The notes below the pieces were generated by a model, which saw nothing but the letters and a program-made list of their open reading frames with translations, was not told the origin of the DNA and ran no database searches. The translations under genes and the position numbers were made by a program. Below are positions 16,726 through 25,493 of a DNA stretch of 64,000 bases, in pieces. Position 1 is the first letter of the stretch. Every line of letters starts with the position of its first letter. Origin of the DNA: Stenotrophomonas maltophilia (GTDB taxonomy: Bacteria > Pseudomonadota > Gammaproteobacteria > Xanthomonadales > Xanthomonadaceae); NCBI RefSeq assembly GCF_006974125.1, contig NZ_CP037858.1, positions 3,286,001-3,350,000 on the forward strand, in the 5' to 3' direction.

Positions 16726-17646
16726 TTACTGCAGCCGCTCCAGCGCGCTGCGGACCCATGCCGCCGCGCCTTCAAGGCTCTGGAACTCCTCCACCGCGCG
16801 CACCTCGCAGCACGGGTATGACGGCGCGACCATGCGCGCCAGTGCATTGCCCGGGCCCAGCTGGAGGAATACCCGCGCGCCTCGCTCGAAGGCCTGGCGC
16901 ATCACCTGCGCCCATTCGATGGTCTGGGCCAGCTGTGCCGACAGGGTGCGCACCGCTGCCGCGCGATCACGTACCGGCCGTGCATCGATACCGGCCAGCA
17001 GCGGCAGGCGCGGGGCCTGCAGCGCAGAGGCATCGAGGGCCGCAGCGAACGGTGCGACCGCCGCTGCCAGCAGCGGTGTGTGCGCCGGAACGTGTACCGG
17101 CAGCAGCCGGATGTCTGCACCCTGTGCACGCGCTGCAGCGGCCAGGCCCTGCAGCGAGGCGTGCGTGCCGCCCACGATGAAATGATCCTGGCCGTTGGCG
17201 ATGGCCACGTACGCGCCCTGTGCATCGCACAGCGACTGCAGGCTGCGGCGGTCCAGCCCGAGCACCGCCTGCAGGCCTGCATCGGTGGGGCTGGCGCTGT
17301 CCATCAGTTGCGCGCGCCGTGCGGCGAGGGCCAGGCAGCTGGCGGCATCAACGCTGCCTGCGATCGCATGCGCGGCCAGTTCACCGATGCTGTAGCCGGC
17401 CACCAGCACCGGTGCCGGCACCGTTTCGCGAAGTCCCTGCCAGTGCGCGAGGCTGGCTGCACACAGCAAGGGTTGCGCCAGGGCATTGTCGAAGCGCGAT
17501 TCGTCAGCGGCCGCCGCGAACACGTCGCGTCCAAGCACTGCGCTGGCAGTCTCCAGTACCTCGTACGCGGCCGGCAGATCGCGCACGCGGTCGAACATCG
17601 CCGCGTGCTGCGCGCCTTGGCCGGGGCAGAGCAGGGCAAGGCTCAT
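16726..17646 (-). CDS. mdcH: Malonate decarboxylase subunit MdcH, malonyl-CoA:ACP transacylase
   Basis: The 306-residue alpha/beta hydrolase-like acyltransferase resembles FabD. It should transfer malonyl from malonyl-CoA to the malonate decarboxylase acyl carrier subunit to prime the cycle. Motifs: CPGQGAQ near the N-terminus, nucleophile Ser86 in GYSIGELAAH, Arg in the AARRAQLM helix and the catalytic His in HVPAHTPLL. The start overlaps the mdcB stop by 4 bp (ATGA), so translation is coupled. Confidence 0.93.
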   Translation of the reverse strand: MSLALLCPGQGAQHAAMFDRVRDLPAAYEVLETASAVLGRDVFAAAADESRFDNALAQPLLCAASLAHWQGLRETVPAPVLVAGYSIGELAAHAIAGSVDAASCLALAARRAQLMDSASPTDAGLQAVLGLDRRSLQSLCDAQGAYVAIANGQDHFIVGGTHASLQGLAAAARAQGADIRLLPVHVPAHTPLLAAAVAPFAAALDASALQAPRLPLLAGIDARPVRDRAAAVRTLSAQLAQTIEWAQVMRQAFERGARVFLQLGPGNALARMVAPSYPCCEVRAVEEFQSLEGAAAWVRSALERLQ

Positions 17647-18500
17647 GCACCCTCCTGCTGCAGCAGGAACCAGCTGCAGGCGAGCAGATCAGCACTGCCA
17701 CCGGGGCTCAGGCGGCGTGCGACGAAGCGCTCACCGATGCCGTGAAGGCGTGCCTGCCAACCGACTGTGAAGGCGCCGCCGCTTTCCAGAAAGCCACGTG
17801 CCTGCTGCTGGGCCCAGTGCAGGCCGTCGGCGCCGCCGCGGTGCAGCAGGTTGAGGTCATCGATCTGCGCGACCAGCTGCATCAGGGTCTGGCACAGCGC
17901 CGCATCGTGCGTCAGGCCTTCCTCCAGTGCATGACGCAGCGTGGGTATCGCCAGCTCGCGCAGCACAGGGTAGCCGGCCGCCGCCTGCTCGCGTACGCCC
18001 GGCACGCCATGGCGCACGCGTGCCCGCTGGCCCGGGCTCTGCGCATCCAGCGGTGCACCGGCGAAATCATCGGCCCAGTGCGGCACGCCCAGACAGACCT
18101 CTGCGGCGGACACGCTATGGCCCTGCTGGCGCCGGCAGCGTGCGGCGGAAGCGACCAGCAGGCCGAGGCTGAAGATTGCACCACGATGAGTGTTGATGCC
18201 GCCGGTGGCGTGCAGCATCGCGGTTTCGGCGGCGATGCCCTGCATGCGCAGCAGTGCGAAGGGTGCATCGTCAGCCCCGGCATGGGCGATCGCAGTGAAG
18301 TAGTGGCGCAGCGAGAACAGGCTGCGCAGGAAGGTGCCGGCATCCATGTCGTGATGGCTTCCGGCATCAAATGGAGTGACCAGGCCGGGTTTGGGAGCCA
18401 GCGCCAGTTCGGCATGCAGACTGGCGATGGCCAGGCGGCCCAGTCGCGCGCTGTCGATCGCGCCTGCATCCGGCTGGCGGGACTGGAAGGCCGCGCTCAC
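17643..18500 (-). CDS. mdcB: Triphosphoribosyl-dephospho-CoA synthase MdcB
   Basis: The 285-residue CitG-family enzyme makes 2'-(5''-triphosphoribosyl)-3'-dephospho-CoA from dephospho-CoA and ATP, the precursor of the prosthetic group of MdcC. Family blocks are ELALAPKPGLVTPFDAGSHH, DMDAGTFLRSLFSL, HATGGINTHRGAIFSLG and DDLNLLHRGG. The GTG start overlaps the mdcG stop by 4 bp (GTGA) and the 3' end overlaps mdcH by 4 bp. Length is normal for the family. Confidence 0.94.
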   Translation of the reverse strand: MSAAFQSRQPDAGAIDSARLGRLAIASLHAELALAPKPGLVTPFDAGSHHDMDAGTFLRSLFSLRHYFTAIAHAGADDAPFALLRMQGIAAETAMLHATGGINTHRGAIFSLGLLVASAARCRRQQGHSVSAAEVCLGVPHWADDFAGAPLDAQSPGQRARVRHGVPGVREQAAAGYPVLRELAIPTLRHALEEGLTHDAALCQTLMQLVAQIDDLNLLHRGGADGLHWAQQQARGFLESGGAFTVGWQARLHGIGERFVARRLSPGGSADLLACSWFLLQQEGA

Positions 18501-19138
18501 GCCGCCACTCCAGCTGCCTCGAACAGGCGCTCTCGGGCGTCCAGTGCAGCACCTTCCAGGCGCTTCACCAGTACCTGACGGCTGTCACCGGCAAACTCAC
18601 GCCAGTTCACCGCGCCGCCATCAGGCAGGCACAGTTCGCCATCGGCGCGACGGGCATGCTCGTGCTCCCAGGCGTTCAGGTGTGCGGCAAGTGCATTGGC
18701 CTGCGTACGGGTCTCCACCTGCCACAGCAGATCGATGTCCGAGCGTGCGTGCACATAAGGCAGGCCAGTGAGGTGCTGCCACGCGAAGGCACCGAATACG
18801 CGCGCCTCAGCGATGTTCTGCAGCGCTTCAAGGGGCCGCTGCCAGTCCTGCGGAACGTCGCCTTCCAGCACCGTCTGAAGTGCCGGCGGTGGCGTGGTGC
18901 GCAGTACATCGTGTGCTGGCACGCGCAGGGCCAGGCGCAGTTTGCCCTCGGCGGGCGGCAGCGGCACACCGAGACGCAGGCGGGGGTCTGCATCGTCGGC
19001 GGCACGTCGCGCGACGATGGCCGGCAATCCCTGCGCAAACCAGTCGGCCAAGCGTGACTCATGCGCGGCGATGTCCGCCTGCCAGCCGGCGTGCGCTGAC
19101 AGCCACACCAGCGCATGGCGGGGCAGCCGCTCAGGCAT
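18497..19138 (-). CDS. mdcG: Phosphoribosyl-dephospho-CoA transferase MdcG (holo-ACP synthase)
   Basis: The 213-residue nucleotidyltransferase-fold enzyme attaches the phosphoribosyl-dephospho-CoA group to the acyl carrier subunit MdcC. The metal-binding motif of the fold is visible in HARSDIDLLW (the paired Asp of DxD). ATG 19138 was chosen because it begins the conserved PERLPRHALVWL stretch and overlaps the mdcE stop by 8 bp. Longer upstream frames would overlap mdcE extensively. Confidence 0.92.
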   Translation of the reverse strand: MPERLPRHALVWLSAHAGWQADIAAHESRLADWFAQGLPAIVARRAADDADPRLRLGVPLPPAEGKLRLALRVPAHDVLRTTPPPALQTVLEGDVPQDWQRPLEALQNIAEARVFGAFAWQHLTGLPYVHARSDIDLLWQVETRTQANALAAHLNAWEHEHARRADGELCLPDGGAVNWREFAGDSRQVLVKRLEGAALDARERLFEAAGVAA

Positions 19139-19841
19139 CGCCCTGGCTCGCGGCAACAGCCACGCGTGCGGCCAGCATGCGCCCGCCACGTTCGGCGCCG
19201 CGCATCGCGCGACGGTCGCCATCGGCGGGCGTGCGCAGCGCTTGCAGCAGGTGGGCAGCCAGGTTGCCGTTCCAGATCGAGTCCACCGCACCCATCGCTA
19301 CGTAGTTCTCCACGCCCGGTGCGAACACCGGGGATGTCTGGCTCAGCGCCTGCAGTTTCTCCAGCGGCTGCTTGGTCACCCTGGCCATCGCACGCAGGTC
19401 CATCACCCGCACCTGGGCGTCGGGTAGAGCATGGATGTGGTCGGCCATCAGCCCGAACGAGAGGAAGCCGCCGCTGACGGATTCACCGTAGACCAGCGTG
19501 ACCAGTCGCGCGCCACGTCGACGCGCGAGATCCAGCGTCTGCGCCAGGTGCGCGAAACAGCCGTTGATGCCGAGCAGTTCGTCGCGGCGTGCCAGACGCT
19601 GGCCGGCGGTGTCGACCAGCATCACGATCGGTTGCTGCGGATGCGCGGCGGTGCTGGCCAGCACCGTTTCGGCCAGTGCCAGTGCGTGGTCCACGCCGAC
19701 TTCGAGTTTGTCGGCGGTACCGATCACGGTCACCTCGCCAACCTCGGTGGCAGCGCTGCCGGTCAGCACCGAATCGTTCACCGCAATGGCATGCCCATGC
19801 GGAAACAGGGCATCGAGCAGTGTCTGCAACGGCATGCTCAT
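19131..19841 (-). CDS. mdcE: Malonate decarboxylase gamma subunit MdcE
   Basis: The 236-residue protein is the carboxyltransferase-like partner of MdcD; the two together form the malonyl-ACP decarboxylase. It has the crotonase-like fold pattern of that family (QQPIVMLVDTAGQRLARRDELLGI; LVTLVYGESVSGGFLSFGLMADHIHALPDA). The start overlaps the mdcD stop by 4 bp and the end overlaps mdcG by 8 bp. Confidence 0.93.
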   Translation of the reverse strand: MSMPLQTLLDALFPHGHAIAVNDSVLTGSAATEVGEVTVIGTADKLEVGVDHALALAETVLASTAAHPQQPIVMLVDTAGQRLARRDELLGINGCFAHLAQTLDLARRRGARLVTLVYGESVSGGFLSFGLMADHIHALPDAQVRVMDLRAMARVTKQPLEKLQALSQTSPVFAPGVENYVAMGAVDSIWNGNLAAHLLQALRTPADGDRRAMRGAERGGRMLAARVAVAASQGDA

Positions 19842-20746
19842 GGCAGGCTCCGGTTGGCGGTAGCGATGAGGAATTCATCGGTGTCGAGCAGTGGCAGGCG
19901 CTCGGGGTGGGGAATGCCCAGCCGCGCCCAGATCTCCAGGCCATCGCGGCAATCGCTCCAGGCCTGCACGCGCGCCTTCAATGCCACATGGCGTTCCTGC
20001 AGCGTGGCCAGTGCAGCATCTGGATCGGCACTATTGGTATCGGGCTGCAGCGCATTGAATGCCGCATGCGCGAACGCTTCGATGGCGTCGGGTACCAGCA
20101 CCTGCGCCTGATCGATCAGGTAGCGGTGCTTGCCGCCGGTCACGCGCCAGACCAGGGCACGGTCGCGCGAATCGAACTCTTCCACCCCACGCACGGTCTC
20201 GATCACTTCCGGGCCGGACAGCGACAGCCGGCCTTCCTCGGACATGATGACGGTGGTGCAGCAGCGGGCGACGATGCCCATGCCGCCGAACGCACCGTTG
20301 CCGCTGCCGATCAGCGCGATGACCGGCACGCCGGCTGCACGCGTGCCCAGCGTGGCACGCATGATTTCTGATATCGCGATCAGGCCTGCATTGGCTTCGT
20401 GCAGGCGCACGCCGCCGGTGTCCAGCAGCAGCAGTACGCCATCGGGTCGTGTCTCGGCTGCGCGGCGCAGCAGTCCGGTCAGCTTGGCGCCGTGCACCTC
20501 ACCCACGCCGCCGCCCATGAATTCACCCTGCTGCGCGGCCAGCAGTACGCGCCTGCCGCGCAGCAGGGCTTCGCCCACCACGATGCCATCGTCGAAGGCG
20601 GCCGGCTGGTCCAGCTGGGCCAGGTGCGGGCTCATCATCCGCCGCGCCGGGCCAAGGAACTCGCGGAACGAACCGGCGTCGACCAGCCCGGCAATGCGTT
20701 CGCGCGCATCGGCTTCGTAGTAGCTGTGGCGCTGTATGTGGCTCAT
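19838..20746 (-). CDS. mdcD: Malonate decarboxylase beta subunit MdcD
   Basis: The 302-residue carboxyltransferase-type subunit catalyses decarboxylation of malonyl-S-ACP to acetyl-S-ACP with MdcE. Family blocks are RIAGLVDAGSFREFLGP, ALLRGRRVLLAAQQGEFMGG, VLLLLDTGGVRLHEANAGL and ALIGSGNGAFGGMGI. Overlaps of 4 bp with both mdcC and mdcE indicate a tightly coupled operon giving fixed stoichiometry. Confidence 0.94.
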   Translation of the reverse strand: MSHIQRHSYYEADARERIAGLVDAGSFREFLGPARRMMSPHLAQLDQPAAFDDGIVVGEALLRGRRVLLAAQQGEFMGGGVGEVHGAKLTGLLRRAAETRPDGVLLLLDTGGVRLHEANAGLIAISEIMRATLGTRAAGVPVIALIGSGNGAFGGMGIVARCCTTVIMSEEGRLSLSGPEVIETVRGVEEFDSRDRALVWRVTGGKHRYLIDQAQVLVPDAIEAFAHAAFNALQPDTNSADPDAALATLQERHVALKARVQAWSDCRDGLEIWARLGIPHPERLPLLDTDEFLIATANRSLP

Positions 20747-21063
20747 GGCGTGCCTCCGGCCAGCAGGGTTTCCACCGCCTGGTCGAGGCGCAGGCTGACC
20801 ACCGCCGGGGTCGCACCGGCATCGTTGATGGATACGCGCACATCGCGCAGCGGATGGCGCTGGGCGAAATCGGCGATCACCGCCTGCCAGATGCTGCCAA
20901 AGCCCTGTGCGGCGGTGATGACACGCACGGTCATTGCGCCGTCCAGGTCGGCCGGTTCCAGCAGGATTTCCAGGTTGCCCGAGGCCAGCACGCCCACCAG
21001 CACCGCATCGCGCGGGAACTGCACGGCGGTGCGGCCGTCGAATCGATAGTCGAGGGTTTCCAT
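20743..21063 (-). CDS. mdcC: Malonate decarboxylase acyl carrier protein MdcC (delta subunit)
   Basis: The 106-residue subunit carries the covalently bound phosphoribosyl-dephospho-CoA arm. The probable attachment residue is Ser28 in VLASGNLEILLEP, matching the modified Ser region of MdcC and CitD proteins. The start lies 10 bp after the mdcA stop and the end overlaps mdcD by 4 bp. Confidence 0.92.
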   Translation of the reverse strand: METLDYRFDGRTAVQFPRDAVLVGVLASGNLEILLEPADLDGAMTVRVITAAQGFGSIWQAVIADFAQRHPLRDVRVSINDAGATPAVVSLRLDQAVETLLAGGTP

Positions 21064-21073
21064 GCTCTGTCCC

Positions 21074-22717
21074 TTACCAGTTGCGGAAGCGCTTGGGCGG
21101 GTCGTAGAGGCCGCCAGACCAGCGCACCAGGTCCTTCACCGAGCGTGCGGCCAGCAGGTCGCGGCTGGCATCGCGTACTGAAATGCCAAGGTCTTCAGGT
21201 CGACGGATCACACCGCGGTCGCGCAGGTTTTCCACCATCGCGCGGTCGCGGCCAAGGCCGACGGCGGTATAACCGGACACACCGCGGATCGCCTGTTCGC
21301 GTTCTTCCGGCGTGCGGCACAGCAGCAGGTTGGCGATGCCTTCCTCGGTCAGCACGTGGCTGACGTCGTCGCCGTAGATCATCACCGGCGGCAGCGGCAT
21401 GTCCGCGCGTTCGGCCAGTTCCCAGGCATCGAGGCGTTCGACGAAGGCCGGCGCCATGTGCTCGCGGAAGGTCTCCACCATCTGCACCACCAGCTTGCGG
21501 CCGCGTGGCATCTCGCCCGGCCGCGCAGCCTGCTGGCCAGCCTTGATCCAGGCATCGCTGGCGTGGCGGCGGCCACGTGCATCCGAGCCCATGTTGGGCG
21601 CGCCACCGAAGCCGGCGATGCGGTCGCGGGTGGCGGTGGAGCTGTTGCCCTGCAGGTCGATCTGCAGGGTGGAGCCGATGAACATGTCGCAGGCGTACAG
21701 GCCAGCGGTCTGCGAGAACGCGCGGTTGGAGCGCATCGAGCCGTCGGCGCCGGTGAAGAACACATCGCCACGAGCAGCGATGTACTTCTCCATGCCCAGT
21801 TCCGAACCGAACGAGTGCACCGATCTGACGAAGCCCGATTCGATCGCCGGGATCAGCGCCGGGTGCGGATTCAGCGCCCAGTGCTGGCAGATCTTTCCCT
21901 TCAGCCCCAGCGATTCGGCATAGGTAGGCAGCAGCAGTTCGATGGCCGCGGTGTCAAAGCCGATGCCGTGGTTCAGGCGGTTCACGCCGTACTCGGCGTA
22001 GATGCCCTTGATGGCCATCATCGCCATCAGCACCTGGATCTCGGAAATCTGCGCCGGGTCGCGGGTGAACAGCGGTTCGATGTGGTTCGGGCGCGGCGCC
22101 TGTACTACGAAGTTGACCCAGTCAGCGGGGATATCGACGCGGGGGAGGGTGTCGACGATTTCGTTGACCTGGGCGATGACGATGCCGCCACCGAAGGCGG
22201 TGGCTTCGACGATCACCGGGGTGTCTTCGGTGTTCGGGCCGGTGTAGAGGTTGCCGTGGCGGTCGGCCGCCTGCGCGGCGACCAGGGCCACGCGCGGGGT
22301 CAGGTCGATGAAGTAGCGGCCGAACAGTTCCAGGTAGGTGTGGATGGCACCGATCTGGATGCGGCCTTCGGCCACCAGGTTGGCCAGCCGCACCGACTGC
22401 GGGCCCGAGAAGGAGAAGTCCAGCTTGGACGCGATGCCGCGCTCGAACACATCCAGATGCGAGGGCAGGGACAGCACCGACTGCACCATGTGCAGGTCGT
22501 GCACCCGTGCCGGGTCCAGATCGGCCAGGGCCTGCGCCAGGAAGTCGGCCTGCTTCTGGTTGTTGCCCTCCAGGCAGACCTTGTCGCCGGGCTCCAGCAG
22601 CGCGTGCAGCAGTTCGCCCACATCGGTGGCGGCCACTTCGCGGCCCTGGGCCCAGGGCGCCGCCCGTTCCAGGCGGGCCTGGCGGCTGCGTTCCAACGTA
22701 TCCCAGCTCGGGTTCAT
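21074..22717 (-). CDS. mdcA: Malonate decarboxylase alpha subunit MdcA (acetyl-ACP:malonate ACP transferase)
   Basis: The 547-residue CoA-transferase-like subunit exchanges acetyl for malonyl on the MdcC arm, releasing acetate. Family stretches include CLEGNNQKQADFLAQALADL, QNEIVDTLPRVDIPADWVNF-like sequence (here VNEIVDTLPRVDIPADWVNF), GSELGMEKYIAARGDVFFTG and GFGGAPNMGSDARGRRHASD. It is the first gene of the seven-gene mdcA-C-D-E-G-B-H run. That order differs from the Klebsiella arrangement, where mdcB follows mdcA. An AT-rich box lies 27-43 bp upstream of the ATG. Confidence 0.95.
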   Translation of the reverse strand: MNPSWDTLERSRQARLERAAPWAQGREVAATDVGELLHALLEPGDKVCLEGNNQKQADFLAQALADLDPARVHDLHMVQSVLSLPSHLDVFERGIASKLDFSFSGPQSVRLANLVAEGRIQIGAIHTYLELFGRYFIDLTPRVALVAAQAADRHGNLYTGPNTEDTPVIVEATAFGGGIVIAQVNEIVDTLPRVDIPADWVNFVVQAPRPNHIEPLFTRDPAQISEIQVLMAMMAIKGIYAEYGVNRLNHGIGFDTAAIELLLPTYAESLGLKGKICQHWALNPHPALIPAIESGFVRSVHSFGSELGMEKYIAARGDVFFTGADGSMRSNRAFSQTAGLYACDMFIGSTLQIDLQGNSSTATRDRIAGFGGAPNMGSDARGRRHASDAWIKAGQQAARPGEMPRGRKLVVQMVETFREHMAPAFVERLDAWELAERADMPLPPVMIYGDDVSHVLTEEGIANLLLCRTPEEREQAIRGVSGYTAVGLGRDRAMVENLRDRGVIRRPEDLGISVRDASRDLLAARSVKDLVRWSGGLYDPPKRFRNW

Positions 22718-22743
22718 CGACCGGCTTCCGATTGGCGTTGAGA

Positions 22744-22760
22744 TAATTACGGCATAATTA
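22744..22760 (-). promoter_or_regulatory. Candidate GntR-type operator/promoter of the malonate operon
   Basis: TAATTA and TAATTA are separated by five bases (CGGCA), forming an interrupted palindrome in otherwise GC-rich DNA. FCD-type GntR repressors bind short interrupted palindromes, so this is a plausible site for the GntR regulator encoded at the end of the cluster. One half could also serve as a -10 element. Confidence 0.5.
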
Positions 22761-22812
22761 CATCGGGACGTGCAACCCGCAGTGCAGCAAATTCCCCGGT
22801 ATCACGTATTCA

Positions 22813-22873
22813 GTAGATCCACGCCATGCGTGGACAGGTGCATGGCATGCCGACCAACAGTCGGCGCCCACCC
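22813..22873. repeat. SMAG-type elements, two subtypes in tandem
   Basis: GTAGATCCACGCCATGCGTGG (from 22813) is followed by the complementary-orientation unit TGCCGACCAACAGTCGGC (about 22849-22866). Both lie between the divergent-side mdc promoter and the 3' end of the TonB receptor gene. Confidence 0.7.
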
Positions 22874-22874
22874 A

Positions 22875-22937
22875 AAAGAAGGGCCCGCGCGGAGGCGGGC
22901 CCTTTCCTGCGGAAAGGGATCCGACCCCGGGCACGTG
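22875..22937 (-). terminator. Terminator hairpin of the TonB receptor gene fused to a family A repeat remnant
   Basis: The stem GGGCCCGC/GCGGGCCC (22881-22902) is followed on the minus strand by TTCTTTT, a rho-independent layout. The adjoining CCTTTCCTGCGGAAAGGGAT and CCGACCCC (about 22902-22936) are one inner hairpin and one outer arm of the family A palindrome; its other arm is missing or merged. Confidence 0.7.
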
Positions 22938-22943
22938 CTTGGC

Positions 22944-25136
22944 TCAGAATTTCCAGCGCAGGCTGGCCGACACGAAGCGCGGTTCGCCGTAGTTGTTGTA
23001 GTCCAGGTTCGCCCAGTAGCTCTTGTCCAGTGCATTGCGCACGCTCAGCGTTGCCGTCCAGTTGTCGCTGATGCGGTAGTTGGCGTTGAACTGCACCAGC
23101 GAGTACGCCGGCTGGTTCACCGTCACCGTGCCGCCGAGCGGGTAGGCGATGTTGTAACCCTGCACCTTGCTCTGCCACTGCACCCCGCCACCGATGCTCA
23201 GGCGTTCCAGCGCACCGCGCAGCTGCAGCTGGGTGTTGAGCTGCAGCAGGTCCTTGGGCGGATTGGCGTACAGCAGGTCGGTGGCGGCGCGGGTGACCTT
23301 GACGTGGGTGTAGCCGGCGTTGATCGTCCAGCCCGGCAGGATCTCGCCGTTGACGTCCACTTCCCAGCCGCGCGCCTTGGTGCCGTTGATGCCGATGTAG
23401 GCCGAGCTGCCGTCGCTCAGCGTGCCTTCCGGCACGCTCATGTCGCGCACCGCGTAGTTGTCCTGCTTGGCCTCGAACACCGCCGCATTGGCGGTCAGGC
23501 GGCCATCGAACCACTGCGTCTTGATGCCCGCTTCCAGGTTCGAGCCCTGCACCGGTGCCAGCAGGTTCTCGTTGCGGTCCTTGTAGTTCTGCGGATTGAA
23601 GATCTCGGTGTAGCTGGCGTAGGCCGACACGTTCGGGGTGATCTCGTAGACCAGGCCCACGTACGGGGTGACCTCATCGCTCACCTTGTACGCACCGCTG
23701 GTGCCGGTATAGGCGCCGGCAGCGTTGTACGAGCGGCTGAGTGTTTCCCAGCGGCTCAGGCGTGCACCGGCAATCAGCGACAGCGGCTCGGCCAGGCGCA
23801 GGCGGGTGGCCAGGTAGACGCCGCTCTGCGTGGTCTTGGCCACGCGGCGCGCGCCGGTGCGGGTGTAGGTCACCTCGGAAATATCGCCGTTCCAGTTGAA
23901 CACGTTGGGGATGTAGTAACAGCGTTCACGCCCGCAGGTGGCCCAGTCGCCCGGGAAGTTCAGTGCCACGGTATTGGTGGTGCCTTCCAGGTCCGACCAC
24001 TGGGCACCGACGGTCAGGTCATGGTCGCGGCCAAACAGCGGGAACGTGCCGGTCAGATAGGCGTCGACGTTGCGGCGGGTGTCCTTGGAATCACCGGCGG
24101 CCGCGCGCAGGTAGATGCCCGCGCCGGTCACCGGGTCCGGGTTGCCGGTGCCGTACAGGCGCACGTTCTGCACGTTGCCGCGGGTGTAGGCGGTGTTGAT
24201 CTTCAACAGCCAGTTGTCGCCGAAACGCTGCTCCAGGTTGGCGAACGCGGTGCTGCTCTCGCGCTTCCAGTAGCTCCACTTCGGCGACAGGTTGGTCGAG
24301 CGCGCCAGATGCGCGAAGTTGCCCTGGTTGTCGAAGAACGCCACGGTGCCCCAGGTGGAACCGGTCGGGTTGTTGTCCTGGGTCTGGTAGCCGACGGTGA
24401 CCGTGGTGCTGTCGGTGACATCGCCTTCCAGCACCGCCATGCCGGCCATCTTGTTCTCGTCGTAGCGGTCGTAGTACAGGCCACGATCGGTGTAGGCGGC
24501 GACCACGCGGCTGCGGAAGCGGCCGTCATCGGTGAGCGGGGCGGTCACATCGGCCTCCATGCGGCGATAGTCCCAGCTGCCCGCGCTGACCGTGAACGAG
24601 GCATCGAACTCCTTGCCGGGGCGCTTGCGCAGCAGGTTGACCGTGGCCGACGGCACGCCGGCGCCGCTGAGCAGGCCGTTGGCACCGCGGATCACTTCGA
24701 TGCGGTCGTAGAAGGCGGTGTCGTATTCCTGGTTGGTCGAACCGCTGTAGGTCGGGATGCCGTCGACCTGGAAGTCAGTGATGGCGAAGCCGCGTGCGTA
24801 GTAGAGCGGGCGCTGGGTGTCGTAGAAGGACACGCTGACGCCGGTCACGGTGCGCATCACGTCGTTGATGCTGAACAGCGATTCGTCCTGCAGGCGCTTC
24901 AGGCTGATCGCGGTGGCGGACTGCGGGGTTTCCTGCAGCGTGATCGGCAGGCGCGTGGTGCTCGACGGTGGTGCGGACTGTTCGGCGCGGACGCTGACCC
25001 GGTCCAGGGTCTTGGCATCGGCGGCGCCATCGGCCGCAGCGAACGCACCGGGTGCGGCCAGCAGGGACAAGGACGAAAGCAGGGCAGCCGGCAGCAGCGC
25101 GCGGCGGGGCAGGCGGTTGGTCAGGGTCGGGGACAT
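22944..25136 (-). CDS. TonB-dependent siderophore receptor (FhuE/FpvA-like)
   Basis: The 730-residue outer-membrane receptor has a signal peptide (cleavage near AFA-AADG, about residue 34) and a TonB-box-like segment LDRVSVRAEQ. A plug domain follows (TPQSATAISLKRL, DVMRTVTGVSVSFYDT, YYARGFAITDFQVDGIPTYS, RIEVIRGANGLLSGAG, PSATVNLLRKRP), then a long beta-barrel ending in RWKF with the C-terminal Phe needed for barrel assembly. The plug sequence fits the ferric-siderophore group that includes FhuE; the ligand is not predictable. ATG 25136 begins a normal signal sequence. Repression by Fur with iron is likely. Confidence 0.93.
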   Translation of the reverse strand: MSPTLTNRLPRRALLPAALLSSLSLLAAPGAFAAADGAADAKTLDRVSVRAEQSAPPSSTTRLPITLQETPQSATAISLKRLQDESLFSINDVMRTVTGVSVSFYDTQRPLYYARGFAITDFQVDGIPTYSGSTNQEYDTAFYDRIEVIRGANGLLSGAGVPSATVNLLRKRPGKEFDASFTVSAGSWDYRRMEADVTAPLTDDGRFRSRVVAAYTDRGLYYDRYDENKMAGMAVLEGDVTDSTTVTVGYQTQDNNPTGSTWGTVAFFDNQGNFAHLARSTNLSPKWSYWKRESSTAFANLEQRFGDNWLLKINTAYTRGNVQNVRLYGTGNPDPVTGAGIYLRAAAGDSKDTRRNVDAYLTGTFPLFGRDHDLTVGAQWSDLEGTTNTVALNFPGDWATCGRERCYYIPNVFNWNGDISEVTYTRTGARRVAKTTQSGVYLATRLRLAEPLSLIAGARLSRWETLSRSYNAAGAYTGTSGAYKVSDEVTPYVGLVYEITPNVSAYASYTEIFNPQNYKDRNENLLAPVQGSNLEAGIKTQWFDGRLTANAAVFEAKQDNYAVRDMSVPEGTLSDGSSAYIGINGTKARGWEVDVNGEILPGWTINAGYTHVKVTRAATDLLYANPPKDLLQLNTQLQLRGALERLSIGGGVQWQSKVQGYNIAYPLGGTVTVNQPAYSLVQFNANYRISDNWTATLSVRNALDKSYWANLDYNNYGEPRFVSASLRWKF

Positions 25137-25250
25137 GGTGGGCTCGAAGCTCGGAAGCGGGGAAGGGCGGCAACAGTCGTCCAGCACCCGGGGCGGCGGC
25201 TTCGGGCACAGCAGGTCCATCTGGGAGGGGCGCGGTCACTGCGCAGGACG

Positions 25251-25292
25251 CAAATGTAAATAATTCTTAACAACATTACAATTCGCGTCATT
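25251..25292 (-). promoter_or_regulatory. AT-rich promoter region of the TonB receptor gene, possible Fur site
   Basis: This low-GC island about 115-155 bp before the receptor ATG reads, on the minus strand, GTAATGTTGTTAAG then AATTATTTACATTTG. It resembles a degenerate Fur box (repeats of GATAAT/ATTATC type), but the match is weak. Confidence 0.35.
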
Positions 25293-25390
25293 GTGGAGGG
25301 GCTTCTGGGCGCATGGCAGTGGCTGGCCCGGGGTCGGATCCCGTTGCCGCAGGCAATGGGCTGTGGCTCCATCATCGGCGCCCAAGCGCA

Positions 25391-25426
25391 GGTCAGAGCC
25401 CTCCCGTGCGGGAGGGACCCGACCCG
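25391..25426. repeat. Palindromic repeat family A
   Basis: GGTCAGAGCC, an inner CTCCCGTGCGGGAG hairpin, then GGACCCGACCC. A more decayed copy of the same family lies just upstream (from GGGGTCGGATCCC at about 25335). Confidence 0.75.
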
Positions 25427-25443
25427 TAGTTGCCCAAACGCGA

Positions 25444-25467
25444 ACGGCCACCCGTAGGTGGCCGTCC
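25444..25467 (-). terminator. Hairpin downstream of mqo
   Basis: The perfect stem ACGGCCACC/GGTGGCCGT with a 4-base loop lies 27 bp after the mqo stop. On the minus strand a short T-rich stretch (TTCGCGTTT) follows, a weak rho-independent terminator. Confidence 0.6.
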
Positions 25468-25493
25468 GTCTGCGTCGAATGGAAACTGCGGGC

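Larger units (their letters stand above)
25137..25493. other. 357 bp intergenic region with leader, AT-rich promoter and repeats
   Basis: No gene is seen here. From left to right it holds the leader of the TonB receptor, an AT-rich stretch at about 25251-25292 (AATGTAAATAATTCTTAACA and following bases) that likely carries its promoter and perhaps a Fur site, a degenerate family A palindrome (about 25332-25372), a better one (25391-25426) and the hairpin that follows mqo. Confidence 0.7.

Noticed and set aside
22770..25259. An 829-codon open frame on the plus strand
   Set aside because: It is antisense to the TonB-dependent receptor, whose plug, barrel and C-terminal Phe are all recognisable. 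The plus-strand translation has no family features.
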